From Bacteroidales bacterium (GTDB lineage: Bacteria; Bacteroidota; Bacteroidia; Bacteroidales; UBA4417), in assembly GCA_016707705.1 (NCBI GenBank), contig JADJHD010000018.1, positions 1 through 64,000 on the forward strand: DNA of 64,000 nucleotides. Direction: 5' to 3'. This document shows, one piece after another, positions 39,778 through 48,058 of this stretch. Made by a program: the position numbers and the translations under genes. Every line of letters begins with the position of its first letter. Position 1 is the first letter of the stretch. The notes below the pieces were generated by a model, which searched no databases, was not told where the DNA came from, and saw only the letters and a list, made by a program, of their open reading frames with translations.

Positions 39778-40539
39778 TTATTTATTGTCGAGCCAGTTCT
39801 TGAAGGCTGTTACCTTATCAATGCTTACAAACACCTCTTCTTTTGGCAAGGGATTCAGCTCCAGTTTCAGTCTGCTTTTTGGATAGATGTGCACATTCTG
39901 GATGGACTCAATCTTAACCAGGTATTTTCTGTTGATCCTGAAGAATTCCTTCGGGTCAAGTTGCTGCATCAAAATCTCCAGACTATCATCAACCGGATAT
40001 TCAGATTTGTTTTTCAGCACCATAAAAGAAATGCCTTCCATAGAATAGAAATAGGCAATTTCAGAAACCGTGAAAGTCTTGATTTTTTGTCCGACAGTGA
40101 TCGAAAAGCGTTCCTTGTAGGAAACATTCCTGGAACTGATCAGGCTGTAAAGCGACGATAAGTCGACTGCAGTTTTTGATGGTGCCAGCAGGTCGTTGTA
40201 CTTCCGGATTGCATTATTCAGTTCCTCCTGCACAATGGGTTTAAGCAGATAATCGATGCTCTTCAGCTTGAAGGCCCTGATGGCATATTCGTCGAAGGCG
40301 GTGGTAAAAATAATGGGGCTATTCACTTTTACCTTGTCGAAGATGGCGAAACTCAAATCGTCCTCAAGGTGAATATCAAGGAAGATAAGGTCAGGATGCG
40401 CGTGCGACTTAAACCATTCAACAGATTCCTCAACGGATTCAAGCTTCGCTACAACCTCGATGGAGGGATCATAGGAAAGAACCATATTCTCCAGCCTGCG
40501 GGCGGCCAGTTGTTCATCTTCAATTATTGCGACTTTCAT
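39778..40539 (-). CDS. LytTR-family response regulator (253 aa)
   Basis: Residues 1-120 are a receiver domain: MKVAIIEDEQLAARRLENM with the acidic pair, the phospho-acceptor Asp in LIFLDIHLED near residue 56, TTAFDEYAIRAFKLKSIDYL and the conserved Lys in LLKP. After a linker, residues ~145-253 are a LytTR DNA-binding domain (VSYKERFSITVGQKIKTFTV, IAYFYSMEGISFMVL, FFRINRKYLVKIESI, LELNPLPKEEVFVS). It should act downstream of the LytS-type kinase at 41328-43901. Its start codon overlaps the end of the stand-alone receiver gene by 20 bases, so the two are translationally coupled. The receiver parts are about 60% alike by eye, so one arose by duplication of the other. Confidence 0.92.
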   Translation of the reverse strand: MKVAIIEDEQLAARRLENMVLSYDPSIEVVAKLESVEESVEWFKSHAHPDLIFLDIHLEDDLSFAIFDKVKVNSPIIFTTAFDEYAIRAFKLKSIDYLLKPIVQEELNNAIRKYNDLLAPSKTAVDLSSLYSLISSRNVSYKERFSITVGQKIKTFTVSEIAYFYSMEGISFMVLKNKSEYPVDDSLEILMQQLDPKEFFRINRKYLVKIESIQNVHIYPKSRLKLELNPLPKEEVFVSIDKVTAFKNWLDNK

Positions 40540-40963
40540 AGGGGGAAGATTTGGAGGTGTTCATAATATCCTTAAACAATGATGCATCCATATGCTTGAA
40601 TGCCGGGGAAGGTATGTTACGGTACTTCTCAATCATGGCAACGAGTTCCTTCTGGATAATCGGTTTTAGCAGACAATCAATCTTTTCCCTGGCAAATGCC
40701 TGTGTGGATGCGGGATCGGTGGCTGTTGTGAAAATGACCGGACAGCTGATGTCAACCTTGCTGAAAATTGCAAAGCTTATGGTGTCCTCGAGGTGTATAT
40801 CCTGTAGAATAAGATCGGGCATTGGATTGGTGTTGAACCATTCAACTGATTCCGCAACGGATTCCAGTTTGGCAACTACTTCTATCTCCGGATCATATTC
40901 CTTAATCATATTCTCCAGTCTTCTTGCTGCAAGTTGCTCGTCTTCAATTATTACTATTTTCAT
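40520..40963 (-). CDS. Stand-alone receiver protein, truncated LytTR-regulator paralogue (147 aa)
   Basis: A receiver domain nearly the same as that of the next gene: MKIVIIEDEQLAARRLENMI, VVAKLESVAESVEWF, the phospho-acceptor Asp in LILQDIHLED, TTATDPASTQAFAREKIDC and LLKPI. Residues after ~120 (SPAFKHMDASLFKDIMNTSK) match the linker of the neighbour (DLSSLYSLISSRNVS), then the protein stops where the LytTR domain would begin. It may be a phosphate sink or a heterodimer partner, or a tandem duplicate that lost its output domain. The key phosphorylation residues are kept, which favours function. It is read before the full regulator and overlaps it. Confidence 0.85.
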   Translation of the reverse strand: MKIVIIEDEQLAARRLENMIKEYDPEIEVVAKLESVAESVEWFNTNPMPDLILQDIHLEDTISFAIFSKVDISCPVIFTTATDPASTQAFAREKIDCLLKPIIQKELVAMIEKYRNIPSPAFKHMDASLFKDIMNTSKSSPYESRNN

Positions 40964-40980
40964 TTGGGCAGTGGGAAATT

Positions 40981-41140
40981 AGTTGTTAGTTGCTAGTTTT
41001 TAGTTGTTAGTAGTGGTTGTTCAGGGTTAAAGGTTCGGGGTTTAAGGTTGGGGGTTCAAGATTCGGAGGGGTGATTGTGCAAGTAGCAAGGAATAGAACA
41101 CTGATGACACAGATCCGCCAGCTGGCGGACGGATTTGACG
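40981..41140. repeat. Composite intergenic repeat element, copy 1
   Basis: Read on the plus strand the element has four blocks in order: a TTAGTTGTTAG-rich array (40980-41020), a GGTTCGGGGTTTAAGG-type array (41025-41065), a GCAAGTAGCA block (41077), and the palindrome TCCGCCAGCTGGCGGA (41115-41130). The same blocks recur in the same order and strand at 62961-63175. It lies between the kinase and the receiver gene, and no coding potential is evident. Confidence 0.65.
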
Positions 41141-41169
41141 GATTAGACACTTGTAAATCTTCACATCTC

Positions 41170-41327
41170 TCCCCCTCAATCCGAAATCCGAAACCAGAAA
41201 TCCGCAATCAAAAATCCCCTTGTCTCCCCGTCTCATTGTCTCCCACTCTCTCCCCAGCAATCCGCAATCAGAAATCCGCAATCAAAAATCCCCTTGTCTC
41301 CCCATCTCTCTCCCCCGATACCAGAAA
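41170..41327. repeat. Intergenic repeats of ATCCGCAATC / CTTGTCTCCCC type
   Basis: A 29-bp stretch beginning TCCGCAATCAAAAATCCCC occurs exactly at 41201-41229 and 41275-41303 (74-bp period), with extra partial copies (ATCCGAAATCCG, ATCCGCAATCAG) around it. The block lies just past the stop of the kinase gene at 41328. Confidence 0.7.
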
Positions 41328-43901
41328 TCAATCACAAATAAGAGGGATTCTCGCAATGAACTGATCAGAGGTTTTTTCAAACTCAGGCAATGTATTATTC
41401 AACAGGAGGTAGCGGTTTTGTATGTTCCTTAATCCGACACCCGTGGAGGTCATATGAGCTTCCCTCTCCTGAAGGTTATTGATTATATTCAGGTAGCACT
41501 TCTCATCCACAAAAATCTGAATGAACAATGGAGATTTCTTTGACATTGAATTATGCTTGATGGCATTTTCGATCAGCAACTGCATGGCAAGCGGAATAAC
41601 CAGAAACTCCTTTTGTTCTTCAGAAATGTTAACGCTCACAGATATCTTACCCATGAACCTGATGTTAAGCAGGAATAGGTAAGCATCCAGAAAATCCAGT
41701 TCAGTGCTCAGTTTCACAAGTTCATTGTCCTTATTTTCAAGCACATATCTGTAAACCTTCGAGAGATGCTCAGTGAATTTCTCAGCCAGATCAGGTTCAA
41801 GGCGGATAAGAGAAGTCAGCACGTTGAGGCTGTTGAAAAGGAAATGGGGATTTACCTGTTGTTTCAGTACATCAAACTGCGACTGCAGATTTTCCTTTTG
41901 CACTTTCAGTAGCTGGGTATTGGCCTCTGTAAGCTCCTGGGTCCTTTCGGCAATGGTTTCCTCAAGACGATGATTGACTTCTTCAAGCCTTTTGTGTGCA
42001 AGCTTGAGTTCCTGCTCAGCCTTGATACGTTCAGTGATATCCTTGGCCGTACCAACCACCGCCATTTTACCGTCAATTTCGGTGAGATTGGTGGAAAGAA
42101 TAACAGGAATTCTCGTGACCTGATCCTTATGCAGCAGGGTATATTCATAGCTCCATGAACCCTTTTCACCAGCTTTTCTGTGCTGGTGCATCTCTTCGAT
42201 CCAGCCCTTGTTCTCAATTGGAATTACCTTGTAAAAATCCTGTCCGAGCATTTCTTCAACCGTGTATCCAAGAATATTCACAATAGCTTCATTCACGAAG
42301 ACGAATTTCTCATCCTGAATCACGAAAAGTCCTTCCTGCAAGCTCTGAATAAGCCGGCGATATCTTTCTTCACTGGCTTTCAGGGCTTCTTCAATTCCTT
42401 TTCGTTCGGATATGTCGATGATTAATCCGCGGGAACCAACGACCTTCCCGTCTTCAATCATACTGGTGCCATAAATTATAGCAGGGAATGTTGTCCCGTC
42501 CACTCGCAGGGCAGTATATTCATCTCCCATGCTGGGCTTATTGTCCATCACTGCCCTTTGAATATTCTGTCGTAGTCGTTCACGATCCTCTGGTATTACT
42601 CCACCAAGGGCAGGAATGCCGACAGTAAATTCAGGAAAACGATAAACTTCTATGCCGGCCTGATTCATATAGGTCAGGTTGCCTTCTGTATTCAGCTCAA
42701 AAATGGGCTGGGGAAGGAAATCGGTAAGTTCCCTGAAGCGACGTTCACTCCTTTCAAGGGCCTGCTGAATCTTTATCCTTTCTGTAATATCACGGACTGT
42801 AACGATATGAACCTTTGCCTCATCCAGTTCGGTCATACCGGCGGTGATCTCCACTGCAAACACAGTCCCGTCCTTTCTTTTATGATACCTTACCGGAACG
42901 AATATTGAATCATGATGTGTCGCATCTTTTGTAAGTTCTGGCTCGGCAGACATATCCGTATTCCTGAGCTTCAGGAATTCCTCATGTGAGTAGCCATAGA
43001 TCTTGGTAGCAGCAGGATTGGCATCCAGGATTTTCCCACTTTCCTTTTCAATCAGGAATATGGCATCAGATTCAGCTTCAAAGAGTTTTCTGTATTTCTT
43101 TTCACTGTTTCTGACAGTCTCCTCCATTTTCTTGCGCTCTGTCTGGTCGCGAAGAATGATAAAGGTGGCAGGTTTGTCGTTGAAATCGATGTAGGTGGTA
43201 TTGATTTCAAAATCGATGGGCCTTCCGGTTTTTGAGATACCCCGGGCTTCATAGATCATATGATGCCGGCTGCCACCCATACGCAGGACATGATATTCCT
43301 TCAGTCTCTCCCTGTCGGAGGGGTCAACCAGTTGAAGGAAACTCATTCCCATCAGCTCTTCCTGTGTGTATTCAACGGTCTCGCAGAATACCTTGTTCAC
43401 CAGCTTGAACTCCCCATCCTGGGTTATTATGATTCCGTCCTGGGCATTTTCAATCAGGTTGCGGTATTTCTGCTCACTTTTTTCCAGAGCTTCCTGCATT
43501 TTATTGCGCTCCGTGATATCGCGTGCAGAGATGAATGATGCCCAGGCGCCTTCCCATTCAATGGCATTGGCACTCATTTCGATATCGATGTATGAACCGT
43601 CCTTTCGGATCATTGTAATGGAATCGATGCTTTTCCCCTGCTCCCCTTCCATGCGTTTGTAGTGCTGGGCAACAATTCTTTCCTTGTCCCAGTCGGCCAG
43701 TAAGTCAGGACCGGTTAGTTGAGTAAGTTCCTCAAGAGTATAACCCATCATATCGCAGAAAGCCTTGTTGGCGTAACGGAACATACTGTTCTGGGTAATG
43801 CAGATTCCATCGCGGGATTCCTCAATCATGCGACGGTACAGGTCAGAATTACCAGGCTGAAGCGGATTGGGAGGTGTATTGGCAGCTGAATCGTGGTTCA
43901 T
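41328..43901 (-). CDS. Cytoplasmic five-PAS sensor histidine kinase, LytS/His_kinase type (857 aa)
   Basis: No signal peptide or membrane segment. Five PAS modules in a row begin near LYRRMIEESRDGICI, KYRNLIENAQDGIIIT, KYRKLFEAESDAIFLIE, RFRELTDFLPQPIFEL and RYRRLIQSLQEGLFVI, each with a PAC-like DITERxK end, so the input is intracellular. A coiled-coil linker (LAHKRLEEVNHRLEETIAER) leads to the LytS-type phosphoacceptor region, FDVLKQQVNPHFLFNSLNVL, with the phospho-acceptor His in NPHFLFN. The ATPase part follows with LLIENAIKHNS (N box) and TGVGLRNIQNRY (G box). This family pairs with LytTR regulators, and one is encoded just downstream together with a stand-alone receiver. Start at 43901 is preceded by a TACCTTTG box. 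The ligand is unknown. Confidence 0.9.
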   Translation of the reverse strand: MNHDSAANTPPNPLQPGNSDLYRRMIEESRDGICITQNSMFRYANKAFCDMMGYTLEELTQLTGPDLLADWDKERIVAQHYKRMEGEQGKSIDSITMIRKDGSYIDIEMSANAIEWEGAWASFISARDITERNKMQEALEKSEQKYRNLIENAQDGIIITQDGEFKLVNKVFCETVEYTQEELMGMSFLQLVDPSDRERLKEYHVLRMGGSRHHMIYEARGISKTGRPIDFEINTTYIDFNDKPATFIILRDQTERKKMEETVRNSEKKYRKLFEAESDAIFLIEKESGKILDANPAATKIYGYSHEEFLKLRNTDMSAEPELTKDATHHDSIFVPVRYHKRKDGTVFAVEITAGMTELDEAKVHIVTVRDITERIKIQQALERSERRFRELTDFLPQPIFELNTEGNLTYMNQAGIEVYRFPEFTVGIPALGGVIPEDRERLRQNIQRAVMDNKPSMGDEYTALRVDGTTFPAIIYGTSMIEDGKVVGSRGLIIDISERKGIEEALKASEERYRRLIQSLQEGLFVIQDEKFVFVNEAIVNILGYTVEEMLGQDFYKVIPIENKGWIEEMHQHRKAGEKGSWSYEYTLLHKDQVTRIPVILSTNLTEIDGKMAVVGTAKDITERIKAEQELKLAHKRLEEVNHRLEETIAERTQELTEANTQLLKVQKENLQSQFDVLKQQVNPHFLFNSLNVLTSLIRLEPDLAEKFTEHLSKVYRYVLENKDNELVKLSTELDFLDAYLFLLNIRFMGKISVSVNISEEQKEFLVIPLAMQLLIENAIKHNSMSKKSPLFIQIFVDEKCYLNIINNLQEREAHMTSTGVGLRNIQNRYLLLNNTLPEFEKTSDQFIARIPLICD

Positions 43902-43937
43902 GCGGATGTTTTTTCGGGTCAGGACTGTAAGTCAGTT

Positions 43938-43945
43938 CAAAGGTA
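43938..43945 (-). promoter_or_regulatory. Candidate -7 box of the PAS kinase gene
   Basis: TACCTTTG on the minus strand (43945-43938) fits TAnnTTTG and would give a leader of about 30 bases before the ATG at 43901. No TTG lies 19-21 bp upstream, so support is partial. Confidence 0.3.
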
Positions 43946-44063
43946 CTTTTCAGCTATCAAATTTAAATGGGAAAAGGAGGTCAATGACTGAAAACGGGGA
44001 TTGAATTTAGATAATTCGGGGTTGAACCTGAAAAAAGCTGCCATCAGAATTTCAGATCAACTC

Positions 44064-44540
44064 TTATTTTAAATCGCTTCTGCTGATTGAATAGGAAACA
44101 TTAACCTTAACATTTCCCTTTATCATGGCCCAAACAGGACAAACACTTGTTTCGGATAGGTGAATTACCTTTTTCATATCATCAGGAGTTACATCCGGTG
44201 ATTTCAGGCTGAAATCAATATTGATTTCTTCAAAGGAAGTAGGATGGGTAGATCTGCGTTGTCCTGAAACATTAACATCCAGACTTAAAACAGATTTCTG
44301 CATTTTTCGTAACAGCACCAATATAGATCCTGAGGCACAGGAGCCAAAACTGATCAGAAAAAGCTGAAGCGGCATATACCCCAGATTGTCACCATAGGGC
44401 GGAATGTAATCGGTGTGAATGGGTTCATTTTCACCTGCCCTGGCGAGGATATGCATTTTGTCGTTCAGCAGACTGAGACTGGCTTCCAGTAAATTTCCCT
44501 GCTGGCTGGCTGTGGATTGCGGTGATGCCTGATTTTCCAT
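44064..44540 (-). CDS. OsmC/YhfA-family protein (158 aa)
   Basis: A single OsmC-like domain after a ~15-residue polar N-terminus. It holds the two family cysteines: Cys in SFGSCASGSILVLL near residue 68 and Cys in LSETSVCPVWAMIKGNV near residue 132. In characterised OsmC proteins this pair reduces organic hydroperoxides, with Glu and Arg near the first Cys. Here RRSTHPTSFEEINIDFSLK and the MPLQLFLISFGSC segment follow the YhfA-like branch, whose substrate is less certain. Cytoplasmic, apparently a single-gene transcript between the kinase promoter and the 342-bp gap before the sugar regulator. Length is typical. Confidence 0.85.
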   Translation of the reverse strand: MENQASPQSTASQQGNLLEASLSLLNDKMHILARAGENEPIHTDYIPPYGDNLGYMPLQLFLISFGSCASGSILVLLRKMQKSVLSLDVNVSGQRRSTHPTSFEEINIDFSLKSPDVTPDDMKKVIHLSETSVCPVWAMIKGNVKVNVSYSISRSDLK

Positions 44541-44882
44541 CTATTTGACTAATTATTAATGTTGATTTTTGAGGCGGTTGAAATTTTCGGCAAAGCAAGG
44601 AAGAAGAATTCCAATCTAAAATAATTTCCAAGTCAGAAGCCTATAATAAGGGGTGAATGACGAATAATTGTCCTTAAATCCGTGTGCAGGAGATTGTCAT
44701 CTCTGACTCTGAGATAGCATCAAAAATGTTTCTAATTCGCAATTTGATTATAATACTGATATACAATTATTTATAGTCGGGAATAACATCAACCTTATGG
44801 AATATTTGTCCTGCGGGAAACGATGTTTCTTTGATTGCTTTTTATTATCTTTAGTCCCGTTTAATCCCCTGCCATCAACGAT
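44541..44882. other. 342-bp divergent intergenic region
   Basis: It separates the OsmC-like gene (minus) from the hybrid regulator (plus) and should hold both promoters. I found no full TTG-N19-TAnnTTTG match on either strand; AATATTTG near 44806 on the plus strand is one base off. Nothing else is visible. Confidence 0.4.
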
Positions 44883-47684
44883 TTGAGTTCAATCCGCATT
44901 TACCTCCTGCTGATACTTTTTTGCTTGTTTTCAGTTGTGCAAACCCAGGCACAGGAATCAGCAAAGAAAATTGTTATTGGATTCTCCCAATGTACAACTG
45001 CTGATATATGGCGACAAACCATGGATCAGGAAATGCAGAATGAGCTACTGTATTATCCCAATCTTGAGATAAAAATCAGGGACGCAGAAAATAATAGTCA
45101 AAAGCAGGTTCAGGACATTAACGAACTTGCATCCAGCGGAATTGACCTGTTGATTGTATCTCCAAATGAATCCGAGCCCCTAACCAAGGTTGTGAGTGAA
45201 GTCTTCAGGAAAGGAATTCCTGTAATAGTGATTGACAGGAAAATTGAATCGGAGGATTATACGGCTTTTATTGGAGCCAATAACTACAAACTTGGCAGGG
45301 AAGCGGGGCGCTACGCTGTGAAACTCTTGAAAGGAAGGGGAAATATTGTTGAAATCTGGGGACTGAAAGGATCATCACCTGCAAGGGACCGGCATGATGG
45401 ATTTATCGAAGAAATCTCAAAATATCCAGATATTCATATCATTAAATCATCATCTGGAGAATGGGATTTTTCGGGAGGAAGAAAAGTGATGGAGGATATT
45501 TTAAAGAGCGGTGAAACCTTCGATCTGGTTTTCGCCCATAACGATTTCATGGCATTGGGAGCTTACCAGGCTTATGTATCGGAGAAAAAGAAAAAGGATG
45601 TTTTTATACTTGGCGTTGATGGATTGCCCGGAAAAGATGGAGGTGGACAGGCAGTTATGGACCGGAAACTGGATGCCACCCTTCTGTATCCCACTGGTGG
45701 CCGCTTTGCCATTTCGCTGGCCTGGGACATACTGAACCACAAACCCTACAAGAAGGAAAACGAACTCAACACCCTGGTTATAGATTCAACCAATGTTCAG
45801 GCTCTGAAATCCCAGACGGACGAGATACTCGACCTGCATCACAGGATTGTTTCCTCTCGTCAGATTCTGGATGAACAGGTCAGGAAATTCTATAGTCAGC
45901 AGTTTTGGCTTATTATTGCCATCAGCTCGCTGGCTGTTGTTATTTTATTGGTATCACTTCTGTTCCGGGCTTTCAGGAACAAATCTTTTGCGAACCGTAA
46001 ACTGGAATCTCAGAAGCAGGAGATATCCCTGAAAAATGATGAGCTGATCAGGATTTCGAATGAACTTGAAGAGGCTACCAAGGCCAAATTGATGTTCTTC
46101 ACCAATATTTCTCATGAATTCAGAACACCGCTCACCCTTATTATAGGCCCTCTTGAAAATCTTCTTGCATCCACAAATCTGTCCATCGATCAGAGAAACC
46201 AGTTGGAAATGATGCTGCGCAATGCACACAGGTTGCTCAGACTTATCAACCAGCTCATGGATTTAAGGAAGATCGATGATGAAAAGATGAAGCTTCATGC
46301 GGGATATTTCGATATTATTTCGTTTACCAGGGATATAAAGTCTGCCTTTGATGAGATGGCAGGACAGAAAAGCATTGCTTTTTCATTACAGACAGATGTA
46401 AAGGAACAATTCCTGTTCTTCGATAAGGATAAAATGGACAAGATCCTTTTTAACCTCCTTTCGAATGCCTTTAAATTTACACCACATTCAGGAAAGATTG
46501 ATATACTCATTCGTCCGCTTAGCCACAATTTTGCAGGAATAACAACGGATGCACTTGAAATTGAAATCAGGGACAGTGGCTCCGGCATTCCTTCAATTCA
46601 TCTGGAAAGAATCTTCGAACGCTTTTACCAGGTTGAGCAGCAGGAAGGCAATGTTTATCAGGGAACCGGGATCGGGCTTCCCCTCAGCAAGGGTTTCATT
46701 GACCTTCATAAGGGAGATTTGAATGTTTCTAGTGAACCTGGCGTTGGAACGTCCTTCTTCATATACCTGCAATTAGGCAAGGAACATCTGAAGGAGGTTG
46801 ATATCATTGCTTTTGATAATGAATATGATCGGGTGGATAAGTCAATTGTGACTGTTGAAGATGAAGAATCTGCCAGGAAGGAAGTTGAAGTGAGCAGTCC
46901 GGAAGAGATTTACCACGACAGGCCGCTGCTTCTGATAATTGAGGACAATGCAGATGTTGCTGCGTTCATAAGGTCGTGCCTTGCAGATGAGTACCGGGTT
47001 ATGACAGCCTCAAACGGTAATGAGGGATTTGAAAAGATGTACCTTGATGAACCTGATCTCATTATTTGTGATGTGATGATGCCGGTTATGGATGGCCTTG
47101 AGTTTACCCATAAGCTGAAATCGGATATCAGAACCTGTCATATTCCAGTGATCTTGCTCACCGCCCGCTCCTCACATGAGCAGAAAATCGAGGGACTTGA
47201 AAGCGGGGCTGATTCCTATATCGCGAAACCCTTCAACAGCAAACATCTGCAGGTCAGGGTTAAGAGACTGATTGAAAGCAGGCAGAAAATCAGAAAGCAT
47301 TATCAGCAGGATGTACTATCACAGTTTGTAAATGAGAGCAAGATCTCGCAACTGGATGCAAATTTTCTGAAGAAATGCAGCCAGATTATTGAAAAGCACA
47401 TGATGGATGCGGAATACGGAGTAGAGCAGCTTGGTGCGGAAATCGGACTATCAAGAGTACATGTCTATCGTAAGGTCAAGCATCTTACAGGACTATCCGT
47501 CAGTGAATTCATCCGTAACATGAAATTGAAGAAGGCCGCTTCCCTGCTGTCGGAAAGCGGGAAAACAGTTGCCGAGATTTCCTATGAAACCGGGTTTTCG
47601 AGCCCCTCCTATTTCTCCAAATGCTTCAAGGATCTTTATAATCTATCTCCAAGCGAATACCAGCAAAATAACATTCCGCGCTAA
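44883..47684 (+). CDS. Hybrid two-component system regulator with periplasmic sugar-binding domain (933 aa)
   Basis: A one-protein sensor-regulator. Signal segment IYLLLILFCLFSVVQTQA; a LacI/RbsB-type periplasmic sugar-binding domain at residues ~27-310 (KKIVIGFSQCTTADIWRQTM, DLLIVSPNESEPL, FIGANNYKLGREAGRYAVKL, LVFAHNDFMALGAY, ILGVDGLPGK). One membrane helix near 340-362 (FWLIIAISSLAVVILLVSLL). Histidine kinase with His in FFTNISHEFRTPLTL near 410, then LFNLLSNAFKFTP, DSGSGIP and GTGIGLPLSKG. Receiver from ~679 with Asp in LIICDVMMPVMDG near 729 and KPF. AraC-type helix-turn-helix at the C-terminus (LGAEIGLSRVHVYRKVKHLT, ISYETGFSSPSYFSKCFKDL). The layout matches B. thetaiotaomicron BT1754, which binds fructose and drives the fructan locus. 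It converges on such a locus here. The start is TTG: an upstream in-frame stop at 44862 leaves no ATG before the signal peptide. Confidence 0.92.
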   Translation: MSSIRIYLLLILFCLFSVVQTQAQESAKKIVIGFSQCTTADIWRQTMDQEMQNELLYYPNLEIKIRDAENNSQKQVQDINELASSGIDLLIVSPNESEPLTKVVSEVFRKGIPVIVIDRKIESEDYTAFIGANNYKLGREAGRYAVKLLKGRGNIVEIWGLKGSSPARDRHDGFIEEISKYPDIHIIKSSSGEWDFSGGRKVMEDILKSGETFDLVFAHNDFMALGAYQAYVSEKKKKDVFILGVDGLPGKDGGGQAVMDRKLDATLLYPTGGRFAISLAWDILNHKPYKKENELNTLVIDSTNVQALKSQTDEILDLHHRIVSSRQILDEQVRKFYSQQFWLIIAISSLAVVILLVSLLFRAFRNKSFANRKLESQKQEISLKNDELIRISNELEEATKAKLMFFTNISHEFRTPLTLIIGPLENLLASTNLSIDQRNQLEMMLRNAHRLLRLINQLMDLRKIDDEKMKLHAGYFDIISFTRDIKSAFDEMAGQKSIAFSLQTDVKEQFLFFDKDKMDKILFNLLSNAFKFTPHSGKIDILIRPLSHNFAGITTDALEIEIRDSGSGIPSIHLERIFERFYQVEQQEGNVYQGTGIGLPLSKGFIDLHKGDLNVSSEPGVGTSFFIYLQLGKEHLKEVDIIAFDNEYDRVDKSIVTVEDEESARKEVEVSSPEEIYHDRPLLLIIEDNADVAAFIRSCLADEYRVMTASNGNEGFEKMYLDEPDLIICDVMMPVMDGLEFTHKLKSDIRTCHIPVILLTARSSHEQKIEGLESGADSYIAKPFNSKHLQVRVKRLIESRQKIRKHYQQDVLSQFVNESKISQLDANFLKKCSQIIEKHMMDAEYGVEQLGAEIGLSRVHVYRKVKHLTGLSVSEFIRNMKLKKAASLLSESGKTVAEISYETGFSSPSYFSKCFKDLYNLSPSEYQQNNIPR

Positions 47685-48058
47685 ACTCCTTCAGTCTAAA
47701 GTATTAATATAGCTTAACGCACTCTTTCCCTCTGTTTCGATATAGAGCAGTGAGATGTTACTTCGCCGGAAGCAGGGAGTACTCTAATCTGTTTTGGATG
47801 ATTCCCAGAGAGCAGGTCTTTAATATCGATCCAAATAGAATTGCACATTCCTACCATTGAAGAAATTACTCCTCTCGGTATAACTCATTCTAAGCAGCTT
47901 TGCAATAGCAAATCTGCTAAGAATGAGTAAAATCAACCTTTGGCCTGCAAGCCCCTGAATGGAGCTTTGCAGGTAAAGGCTGACGTTCTAACCTCAATTC
48001 AAGCCAAGTACTTATGAAACAATAATATCTTTCTGATAATCATCCGGATAGTGGAAAA
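47685..48058. terminator. 374-bp convergent gap with two hairpins
   Basis: The main hairpin at 47883-47928 pairs ACTCATTCTAAGCAG with CTGCTAAGAATGAGT (one mismatch), and the stem continues inward with TTTGC/GCAAA round an AATA loop. A second hairpin pairs CCTGCAA (47944-47950) with TTGCAGG (47967-47973). Sitting between two convergent units, they probably form a bidirectional terminator. No gene is visible. Confidence 0.55.

Noticed and set aside
47883..47973. Small RNA gene in the convergent gap
   Set aside because: Two hairpins without a promoter between convergent genes are better explained as a bidirectional terminator.
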